Below, in pieces: positions 33,945 to 43,299 of a stretch of 64,000 bases of DNA. The DNA is from Lactifluus volemus (taxonomy: Eukaryota > Basidiomycota > Agaricomycetes > Russulales > Russulaceae): positions 22,320-86,319 of the forward strand of contig WTXI01000157.1 of the NCBI GenBank assembly GCA_022376515.1, read 5' to 3'. Under the pieces are notes generated by a model. It ran no database searches and was not told the DNA's origin. It was given only the letters and a program-made list of their open reading frames with translations. The translations under genes were made by a program, and so were the position numbers. Positions within the stretch are counted from its first letter, which is position 1. Each line of letters begins with the position of its first letter.

Positions 33945-36303
33945 CTCATATACTTTACGCCTTAGCACCATGGGTATCTATAGACTTTGTGTCGTAAAGA
34001 TCTCTGAATCGCGCGATGGAGACACAGCGAACCATCGTCGCTAGTCTTCCCTTTTATTAATAAACTGTCCTAAAGTATCTGACTTGACGACCATTTCGGT
34101 ATTCGGAAATGGGTATTTATTGGGAATTAAAAAATGTTACGTGACAACGCCAAATAAAAATATGACAAGGATGAGAAATGGATTAGATAATTCACATTTT
34201 TACACTCGGAGGTCAGCAAATCCAATGCGGCCATTGCCAACATCCCAGGCAGTGTAGACGTTCTGGAGGAAAACATCACCAAGAAACCAGAATACTGTAT
34301 CACGACCTGTCAGTGCCGCCCACATGAAAATCAACGGACCAACGTACAGCCAGTGAGTCCAGCATCCGACACTGCGCCAGCGACGCATGTATTGAGGTTA
34401 TTGGAGGAAACGGGACCGAGATTAAATGAAGCAGGGCTAATGTTGATCACCTTCCCACCAACAGTGATGGAAATTGGAGTGTTGAAATTACATGGGACTG
34501 ATATAGTAGGATGATCAATCTATACGTCAGATTCAACTAAGTGAATGCATCACGTAACGCACTGGTGTAAAAGCCATCACCAATCTCTGGCGCCCGCTTA
34601 GCATTAGGGACTCTTTTGAAGAATCGCTCGATGCCAGAAGGATCACCAATGATTAAAGTGGTACCGGTATCAAAGAGCGCTGCGGTGGGTCCAATCTCTA
34701 CCCGTCCATTTACAGAAATGCTATCGAAGGACGCTAGCCAGAAACTCTAGCCAAAAATATAACCATATCAGAATCCACGTTCAAGTGATACTATGACAGC
34801 GGCAGGGCGAACCTCATGAGTCAGCGAGACCCAGGTAAAATCACCGATAAAGAGATCGAGATTAGCGCCGCCGAGAAAGAGCTCGGATTTGCCGGGAATA
34901 GTAGACAATTTGAAAGAGAACATGGGACAGTCTACTGCATTCTGGTCCACCAAAGTCTGGAATACCGGAGGCTCGTTCAGTACAGATATAGACTGGAAGC
35001 CCATCCCCATGAGGCCGTCAGGCCGGAAGTTTGTGATATTGAACTGCATAGAATAATTGATTGCAGCCGCCAGTGCCTGCGGGAATGCCTATGGTATCGA
35101 GCAATCCATCAGCGCTTGATTTTAGAAAAAAAACAAAGGCGCTCCGCATACATCAATACCAGAAATGCTAACGGCGTCAGTAAATTGGTGCCCGTAAGTC
35201 GTGCTGTTATCCCTGAAAACAAAACTAAAACTCTTGTGAAGATTCTTAGAGGTCGAACTAGCATCCGGGTCATAACGTGCATGTCCCTCGCAGCCCGAAC
35301 GGCAGTTATTCCCCGGCACGAAAAGATCGCTGCTGCCCGTATCGACCTCCACTGTATTGGAGAAAAGGTTAGACAGCGGCTTTGATCACTAGACAGAAAA
35401 GATCATACATACCGGTGAATTTTTGGCGTGGTGTGCCGATCTCGATCAGACAGTACCACAGGCCTTCATCCTTGACGCTGGTCAACGGAACGGTGCCAGT
35501 TGCACGCTTCCTTGAGAGGTCGATGCCCCCGACAAGGGGGTGGACCTTGTTAGTATTCTTCTGGTACGTCTTAAGACCATTCTCCATCTTCCTGTCAATG
35601 CGAGTGACAGTATGTCATGGGAGAAAATAACAATAAAATAGAGATCGTACTGGATAGTGCGATGCTTGTTCCTGCCTAGATCCACGACTCGTAATTCACC
35701 ACGATTTGAATGGAGGGAACGCTTCGAGATGGGAATTGACTTCGCTGCTGTGAATGCGGTGAAAAAGAGAATTGCAGCAACTCGGAGGACAAAGGCGTTG
35801 GAGGGGAACATTTGAGAAAACGAGTGGAAGGTTTAACTAGACTGGGAAAATATCTGAACTTGAGCGATCTCCTTGGGGTTTTAATATCTGTCGAAGGGGG
35901 GTGGATCGTGCTCTTCGGAATAACTCCCGTGTGTGCCACGGCATCCTTGTGTCCGCAACTGGTGGAACCTGACGCACTCGAACGTTTCGGAACGGTTCTC
36001 TAACGAGTCTTATTATCACCTCAAGTGGACAGAGTGCCGTGAATAAGGAGCATAAATGCCACCCTGGCACGTTGAGGGGATTATCGTCCTATAAGACGAG
36101 AACAGAGTAGATGTCCAAGTGTCGAGCTAGGTGCCAGTGAATCCGGACTCGGAGATCCGCGGGAGAATGCCAACTACAGTAGTGGACGATGCTCCGAGCA
36201 AGCTTGTGTGCATGTGAGGTCGGGTGAACAGATCCAGATAGCGATTATTGTACTTTTCAGATAAGTTGACACAACGCCGAAATGAAAAATAAATAAATAT
36301 AAA
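33945..36303. repeat. Left copy of a segmental tandem duplication carrying protease B
   Basis: From about 33945 to 36303 this DNA aligns with 37055-39368. Shared landmarks beyond the protease itself: CCTTTTATTAATAAA and GGGTATTTATTGGGA in the 3' flank, the 5' flank with GGGGTTTTAATATCTGTCGA, CATAAATGCCACCCTGGCAC, CAAGTGTCGAGCTAG and the final AAATGAAAAATAAATAAATA. The repeat period is about 3.08 kb. The 5' flank has drifted more than the coding sequence. Confidence 0.8.
34200..35811 (-). CDS. Secreted pepsin-like aspartic protease, copy B
   Basis: Family A1 proteases cleave proteins with two catalytic aspartates and are usually secreted by fungi. Seven exons join in phase: 35811-35651, 35591-35413, 35351-35152, 35088-34813, 34746-34563, 34497-34348 and 34306-34200, about 418 residues. 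The start MFPSNAFVLRVAAILFFTAF is a signal peptide; a short propeptide follows. First active site VDTGSSDLFVPG (exon 3), second active site ALFDTGTTLIIGD (exon 5), and the conserved ending FLGDVFLQNVYTAWDVGNG. The sixth intron is only 41 nt. All exons are open and both catalytic motifs intact, so the gene appears functional. It lies within a tandem repeat with copy C. Confidence 0.88.
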
Positions 36304-37054
36304 CTAAAAAATTATGGAGAAAAATCAGACGAAAATCCAAATTTTGGGCAGATGAGCCAGGTACAACTTCCTCTATAATTTGACAATGAGGTGGCAACTA
36401 CGATGGCTAAACAAACACCGCCGCCGCCGAATAGGTTAAACGCCACTTACCACTACCTTTAGGCCGGAAGGTCAACAGCGGGCCCTGGCTACCTACTCGG
36501 CGGCATAGCTATGACTTGGATCACGCGAGCTCACGCAGAGCATCAGCGGCACAACTCTCGTGGGGTGCTTGGTGTGACTCACGCATCCATTATTCGAAAC
36601 GATCTCATTGAGTCGTTGACAGTACAACATAGAGGAAGGGATTTGCTTAACAGCATGGATGATAAATGGGAATAGGACTTCAAATTGTAATTTACTTCTA
36701 TAACAAAAGCTGTTGACTGGCCCGTGTGAAATCCTTAATCGAGTTACACCGGTGGGCACCGGTGTGAACTTGTTGTGTCCGACCAGACTGGACCGCACCG
36801 GACCGTGGCAACACTAGCGCCAGCCCTCGGCGACCGTGACGTGAGCGCTAGTATCCAACTCTCGCCCAATGCCATCTCTATTCACCTACTTTCCAAATCA
36901 CATCCTTGGGTTCCTACATACGTCCCCCCGGGACCAGCCTGGTCTCCAACAACCCAAGCCCGGACAGTGCATTCGCGCACCACTCTTTAGCACCTTAGCC
37001 ACTGCAATGCACTCCTGGAGGCATACTCTTTTATATAGTAGATGGCTCATGTAC
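36304..37054. other. Spacer between the two protease repeat units
   Basis: No gene is supported. A perfect inverted repeat with 9-bp arms (ACACCGGTG, spacer GGC, CACCGGTGT) lies at about 36747-36767. Short open frames on either strand lack recognisable content. Confidence 0.5.
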
Positions 37055-37286
37055 TTTACACCTTAGCACCATAGATGTCAATAGACTTGTGTTGTGAAGG
37101 CCTCTGAATCGCTCCTAGTCTTCCCTTTTATTAATAAATTGTCCTAAAGTATTTGACTTGGCAACCATTTCGGTATTCGGAGAATGGGTATTTATTGGGA
37201 GTTAAAAAATGTTACGTGACAACGCCAAATAAAAATGTTGTTTCTCCCATGACAAGGGCGAGAAATGGATTAGATAATTCACATTT

Positions 37287-38884
37287 TTACACCCGGAGGT
37301 CAGCAAATCCAATGCGGCCATTGCCAACATCCCAGGCAGTGTAGACGTTCTGGAGGAAAACATCACCAAGAATCCAGAATACTGTATCACGACCTGTCAG
37401 CGCTGCCCACATGAAAATCAACGGACCAACGTACCGCCAGTGAGTTGAGCATCCGACGCTGCGCCAGCGAGGCATGTATTAGGGTCCCTGGAGGAAATGA
37501 CACCAAGAGTAAAGGTAGCAGGGCTAATGTTGATCACCTTCCCACCAACAGTGATGGAAATGGGAGTGTTGAAATTACATGGGACTGACATAGAAGGAAG
37601 ATCAATCTATGGGTCAGAGTCGACTAAGTGAATGCATCACGTAACGCACTACTGTAGAAGCCATCACCAATCTCTTGCGCCCGCCTAGCATTAGGGATTG
37701 CTTCAAAGAATTTCGAGATGCCATGAGGATCACCAGTGATTATGGTGGAACCGGTATCAAAGATCGCCGTGGTGGATCCCATCACTTCCTTTCCATTCAC
37801 AGAAATTCTATCGAAGGACGCTATCCACCAACTCTAGCCAAAAAAATAATCATGTTAGCATCCACGGTCAAGTGATGCTGTGACAGTGGTAGGGCAAACC
37901 TTATGAGTCAGCGGGACCCAGGTAAAATCACCGATAAAGAGATCGAGATTAGCGCCGCCGAGAAAGAGCTCAGATCCGCCGGAATTAGACAACTTGAAAG
38001 AGAATATGGGACAGTCTACTGCATTCTCGTACACCAGAGTCTGGAATACCGGAGGTGCGTTCAGTACAGATATAGACTGGAAGCCCATCCCCATGAGGCC
38101 GTCAGACCGGAAGTTTGTGATATTGAAGTTCGCGGAATAATTGGTTGCAGCCGCGAGTGCCTGCGGGAATGCCTATAGTATCGAGCAATCCGTCAGCGCT
38201 TAATCTTAGGAAAAAAAAAAACAAAGGAGCTCTGCATACATCAAGATCAGAAATGCTAACGACGTCAGAAAATTGAAACCCGAAAATCGTGCCGATCCCG
38301 AACTGAGAACCAAAACTCTTGTGGAGATCCTTGGAAGTCGAACTAGCACCCGAGTCATAACGTGCATGTCCCTCGCAGCCCGAATGGCAGTTATTCCCCG
38401 GCATGATAAGATCGCTGCTGCCCGTATCGAAGTCCACTGTATCGGAGCAAAGATTAGACAGTGGCTTTGATCACTAGACAGAAAAGATCATACATACCGG
38501 TGAATTTTTGGGGTGGTGTGCCGATCTCAATCAGACCGTACCACAGGCCGTCAGTCGTGACACTGGTCAACGGAACGGTACCAGTTGCACGCTTCCTTGA
38601 GAGGTCGATGCCCCCGACAAGGGGGTGGGGACTTTTAGTATTCTCATAGTACGTCTTAAAGCCATTCTCTATCTTCCTGTCAATGCGAGTGACAGTATGT
38701 CATCGGAGAAAATAACAATAAAATAGAGATCGTACCGGATAGATTGATGTTTACGCCTGGCTATATCCACGACTCGGAAGTCATGGAAGGAACGCTTCGA
38801 AATGGGAATTGACCTCGCTACTGTGAATGCGGTGAAAAAGAGAATTGCAGCAACTCGGAGGACAAAGGCGTTGGAGGGGAACAT
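37287..38884 (-). CDS. Secreted pepsin-like aspartic protease, copy C
   Basis: Paralogue of copy B with the same seven-exon structure. It starts MFPSNAFVLRVAAILFFTAF (signal peptide), has the first active site DFDTGSSDLIMPG, the second IFDTGSTIITGD, the same FLGGANLDLFIGDFTW block (as LFLGGANLDLFIGDFTW) and the identical ending LGDVFLQNVYTAWDVGNG. Introns fall at the same positions; exon 1 ends at 38736. The frame is open throughout in my splice model, so it appears functional. Differences from copy B cluster in the first lobe and propeptide. It is transcribed divergently from the membrane-protein gene at 39470. Confidence 0.87.
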
Positions 38885-39159
38885 TTGATATAACGAGTGG
38901 AAGGTTTAGTAGACTGGGAAGTAGAATATCTGAACTTGAGCGATCTCCTTGGGGTTTTTATATCTGTCGAAGTGTATCGTGCTCTTCGGAATAACTCCAT
39001 GTGTGCCACGGCATCCTTGTGTCGGCAACTGGTGGAACGTGACGCACTCGAACGCCTCGGAACGGTTCGCTAATGAGTCCTATTATCACCTCAAGGGGAC
39101 AGTGTGCCGTGACTACGGAGCATAAATGCCACCCTGGCACGTTGAGGAGATTTATCGTC

Positions 39160-39345
39160 CTATAAGACGAGAATAGAGGGTTCATAATAGTAGATGTCCA
39201 AAGTGTCGAAGTAGGTGCCAGTGAATCCGGGTGTGTATGACTCGGAGATCTGCCGGAGAATGCCAATCACAGTAGTGTACAATGCCCCCAGCAAGCTCGC
39301 GTACATGTGAGGTCGGGTGAACAGATCGAGATCTTGACACAAACC
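39160..39345 (-). other. Open coding-like segment (ends YYYEPSILVL), best of three copies
   Basis: The minus strand reads open through LFTRPHMYASLLGALYTTVI, GILRQISESYTPGFTGTYFD and TLDIYYYEPSILVL to a stop at 39160. The composition looks like a real hydrophobic C-terminus. Versions with closed frames lie at 36095-36250 and 30275-30420. Upstream (39346-39469) is AT-rich with no clear exon. It could be the last exon of a decayed membrane protein carried along in the duplication. Family unknown. Confidence 0.35.
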
Positions 39346-39469
39346 TGAAAATGAAAAATAAATAAATACTACAGTACTACACTTAGCACACACGTTCCCG
39401 CCGACTTATCCGAAAAAATACATAACTTGTTTCAAAGTCAACGACTTTCAGTTCTAAGCAAAAGAGGAT

Positions 39470-40810
39470 ATGGATTCCAGCCTACTACTCCTCTCTTTCT
39501 CTCTCTCCATCTGTACTCTCTTTCATGATGCACGCCACTCCCCACATTGCAAGTTTCTGCTCCTTTCTTGCGTGCCCGTATGTCTTTCTGATTATGCTAC
39601 ATCTCAAACCTCCATAGGACATCCCGGCAGCTGAGCAGGCCTCGCTAAACCGCGTCACTCTACCTGAGCTCTCCCCTAGCGATCCGAATAGCATCTCTAG
39701 CTCGCCATTGTCCTCAGGCCCGGTGACGCCAGTCGATCTACCCCCCTTTGTACCCGACCCGCTCGTGGACGGGAAGCACCAGCCAGATCCGCGGCCATTC
39801 AAACCCGTGACAAAGACCACCACGCCACGAGGCACGGTGTGGCGTGCCAGACAAGTTCTCTTGAACTTGGGAAAGCGAAAGAGACAACCGAGCGAGGACA
39901 CCGGAACTTCAACCAGCATTCAGATCCCCGCCGCCGACTATGACATACCATTGTTGTCAGACAGCCTCACTGAGACGGAGCTGTTTCCTTCCAAGGTAAG
40001 CCCTTTGCCATTCGTACTGGTGGTACAAACCACTCAAGCTTCCGCTATAGTCTCTCTTCAACCTCCCGAACGTCCAGATCAACAGCACGCCTCGCATACC
40101 ACAAGCTCGACCTTCGGTAAGTTTTCACCCCGCTGGTCACAGTTTCTCAATGCCTAACTCCGCGCGCATCGTAGCTTGTAAGCTCGCTCACTCGGCGCAG
40201 CACTTACGACACCCTTCCATCTGCGCTGCCAAGTCCCGAACTCACGGGTCCCACATTCGCACCCGCATCCACATCGGCGTTTATGCATACCCCTGGGGTG
40301 CCCCACCCAGGTGCACCATGGATGCCACCATCTCTCACGCTTGCGCTCATCGCACGAATCGTGTTCTTTCTTCCCTGGTGTTTCGCCGTCGGCGCCGCGA
40401 TCGCACTCTATCCTCGCGCACTCTCTCCACTCGTACGCATGTACGCCGAGCCGCCTCGCACGCCTTTGCACCGACTCGCTCACCACGCACACACCGCGCG
40501 CGCACACGTCGGCATCTTTGTCGGCATCCTCTCTCTCATTGCCGCCGCGCTCCCCACATGGCCGCTTCGTTTCGCACTCGTCGGTGCAGTGATGGTACGT
40601 GCGGCTGTGGTCTGGCACGGTTTTGAGGCACGAGTGAACGAGGTGGTGGTGGTGGTGGAGAAGCGCGGAGCAGGGCCGGTGTCGGTTGAAGAGGAGTGGC
40701 GTGAAGACGTACGGTGCGTGTGGAGGGTGCTGCGTGGAGAAGAGGAAATGGAGATTCTGAGATCGTCCGCTGGCGGTGGTGGCGGCGATGGTGTCATGAA
40801 GGACGAGTAG
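39470..40810 (+). CDS. Predicted membrane protein of unknown function
   Basis: Four exons join in phase: 39470-39577, 39618-39995, 40051-40116 and 40175-40810, about 395 residues. The ATG at 39470 is chosen because it alone reaches the GTATGT donor in the phase needed by exon 2; the alternative ATG at 39524 is out of phase. The start MDSSLLLLSFSLSICTLF could be a signal or anchor. The middle is polar and Pro-rich (GPVTPVDLPPFVPDPLVDGK). The C-terminal half has two or three hydrophobic segments (LIARIVFFLPWCFAVGAAIA; VGIFVGILSLIAAALP; FALVGAVMVRAAVVW) and an acidic/Gly tail. I do not recognise the family. A broken duplicate of its first two exons lies at 32950-33240. Confidence 0.7.
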
Positions 40811-41858
40811 ATAACGGGGCCCATGTACCATCGCCTCTGTATTTTTTTTGGAGGGGGTTGCACATGTTCAACTCTCTTTTCTTTTACACGCTCGCTTGAT
40901 GCGATTTTTTTTTTCAAACGGTCACCGATGGTCCCGCCTCCGCTTCTCGTGGTCGGTACTTCGACCACCGACTTTTTTTTCAGTACTACAGCAAGTTGGG
41001 ACTGCTTAATTTTATGGGTGCCCCCCTTCTTTTATCCTTCACTTCTGGCGCCCTCAAGCGCGCCTGTTTGACCTTTGCGATGACGGCTCTTATGAACTTT
41101 GACACACCACCTTCTTGCTCTTCAAGAAACGGTAGTCACAATTTTGGAAATTCGTCACGATTGAGTGATGGTGCTCGTTTGATTGGGCTACAAAGTGGTG
41201 TAGGTAGGTCCTAGTTACTGCGCGTAGAAGATCAATCGATCGGATTCATGGGTACTTTTGATTGTGCCGTCGCCGGTTGACTTGGCGAAGCGCGATCTAT
41301 ACACGTTAAAAAACTTTGTCAAGTTTTACTATTAGTACACGCTCGTTCGAACAATAAAACTGAGGAAGGTGGCTTTCTCGGTTCCGGACTCGACAGGCTC
41401 TACGCGTCGGGGCCCCCATATTGCGTTACACATAAAACCTGAGCAGGTCCGATTTTAAAAAGCTAGATTGCGATTCTTACATGGGACAGGCGATCACCAG
41501 AGCAAAAGGGACCTACAATTATCTCACCAATTCTGGAGTTAGAGGGATAAAAAAAAGAGAGACAGTGTTATAATAAAGAGATGTGTGCTTCACAACTGCC
41601 AAAAGGGCAAACGATGCGATGGGGGGAATATGTAAGTACACGTGGGGGGTGAGGGGGTTGCAGTTTGGTCGTAAACATGGGCTAGGAAAAAAAAACAGAT
41701 TCTCGGCGTGCGCGCGTGCTCTCCTTACGTGGGGCTTTGTGTGAATGGTATTTGTACATGCATACCTAGAACCGGCAGAGTAAAAAAAAACAGCACCCCT
41801 TGAGTCAAAGACAAAGACGGGTCAAGGGCACAGATGGGCTAACAAAGCACGAGATTTG
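40811..41858. other. Convergent intergenic region
   Basis: The 1.05 kb lies between the 3' ends of two converging genes and should hold both 3' UTRs. It has several T or A homopolymers (near 40906, 40973, 41686, 41783) and no supported gene. Confidence 0.5.
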
Positions 41859-42955
41859 TCAGCGACGAGCGATGCGCTTGCGTTCACGGCCGTCCTCCTC
41901 GATGTCCATCGCGTCTTGCGTATGTTGATTCGGATGTGTACCACGCGTAGATCGCGTGCGCCGGCGACTTGATCCCGCACCGGCGGTGGCCGCCCCTGCT
42001 GCGGCCGCAGGGTCGTCCGCGAGCACCATCATGGCATGCCGACGTTTCGCACCAGCGGACACCGTCAGTGGGAGCGGAATGGCAAGCGTCTCGTTCGGAC
42101 CGGGTGAGGATGGCATCGGCGGAAATGCGGTAAACGTGAATGGTGACTCGGGTGATATAGGGAACGGGTGGGTCGCAGACGGGATAGTTGTCGCACTGAC
42201 GGGGTTCTCCTTTGCTTGGATGGAAGACGCGAATGAGCGGGGTTTAGGAGTACGTGCAGGGGGAGCTGACGGAACAAGTGGTCGTGCGGTAGTAGCGGGT
42301 GGAGATGGTGGCGTTGAAGGTGGCGCATTCGATGGGGTGGAAGCGGTGATCGACTGCGATAACTTCGAAGGGGCAAGGGATGCCTGCATCGAGAGGTAAA
42401 AATTTAGAGTCAGCAAACGAAAAATCTCTGTGGATGGGGACATGATGAAAGAGGACTCACCTGCTCCCGGGATGCCTGCTGCGATGTGACCGGAGCACTG
42501 TTGGCCCGTGCGATATTAGTGCTCGTCTTGAGCTTGCCAGCCTGGCCATCCTTCTTGTTCGCATTCTCTTCATCTTCTTCAAGTTCCTCCTCCTCACGTG
42601 AGCGGATAGCCTCGAGACGTGCTTCTACCCAGTCCATGACTCGGCCTATTGTGGGTGGAGTCTCAGAGTCGGACACGCCCTGCTGGATCATCTGAAGCAG
42701 GTCAGCGCAGGCGGCTGCATAACCAGAGTTGTACGCCCGCTTGGAGGCCGTACGGGATGAGCGATAGAGGGTTGTAATACTGAGTGCGGCCGCTTGGATG
42801 ACAGAGTGTGTCAATATCCCGGGATGGGATGATTTGAGCAAGAGGGAAAGCATAAGAGAATTACCTCGAAAATTGTTGAGTAGTTCCTTCTCTGCACTTG
42901 CGAGGTTAGAAGTCGGAAGCGAACCTGCGAGAGCATTAAGATTGAGGGATTCCAT
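41859..42955 (-). CDS. Conserved-looking helical protein with disordered, basic C-terminus; function unknown
   Basis: Three exons join in phase: 42955-42865, 42792-42461 and 42383-41859, about 315 residues. Start at MESLNLNALAGSLPTSNLAS. The N-terminal third contains an amphipathic helical block (ALSITTLYRSSRTASKRAYN, SGYAAACADLLQMIQQG) with an LYRSS...YNSGYAAA pattern that vaguely recalls the HAPSTR1/C16orf72 family. That link is a guess. A Glu-rich stretch (EEEELEEDEENANKK) follows, then a Pro/Ser/Thr-rich disordered half, a poly-Ala run and a basic end (GRERKRIARR) that could be a nuclear localisation signal. It is tail-to-tail with the membrane-protein gene to its left. Confidence 0.75.
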
Positions 42956-43299
42956 GGGATGAGGTGGTGAGGGACGGAGATGGCCTTTGCCTCGTCGTTG
43001 TTCGGTTACAAAACTTGACAAGCACCGACTCGGCCCTTCAGATGACTAAGCATAATATCTCCGCTCATTCCCGGCCCGGATCTGCCTAACAGGCGGTTAT
43101 CAAACCATCAATTGCTGACGCGCTGAAGCAGTCTTTGGGTGAAAAGACCGAGTAATCGCACTACTGTATAATACAAAAAGATTGTACTACTGTATAGCAT
43201 TCAATTATCGGGGCACTTTCAGTCCCGTCGTTTTGAGATCGACGCGCCACCGAATCTGAATCGGGCAATCATAAAGCTCGTTGCCAGCTGGCAAGGCGT
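42956..43299. other. Short intergenic spacer
   Basis: Between the helical-protein promoter and the 3' end of the broken transporter gene. It holds two TACTGTATA copies (about 43165 and 43186) and one GACTCGG (about 43027). No gene. Confidence 0.5.

Larger units (their letters stand above)
37055..39368. repeat. Right copy of the segmental tandem duplication carrying protease C
   Basis: Aligns with 33945-36303 along almost its whole length, including 3' flank, protease gene, promoter and the upstream segment around 39160-39345. The protease promoter in this copy keeps the TTGGGGTTTTTATATCTGTC block also seen, more diverged, upstream of dead copy A near 32845. Confidence 0.8.
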
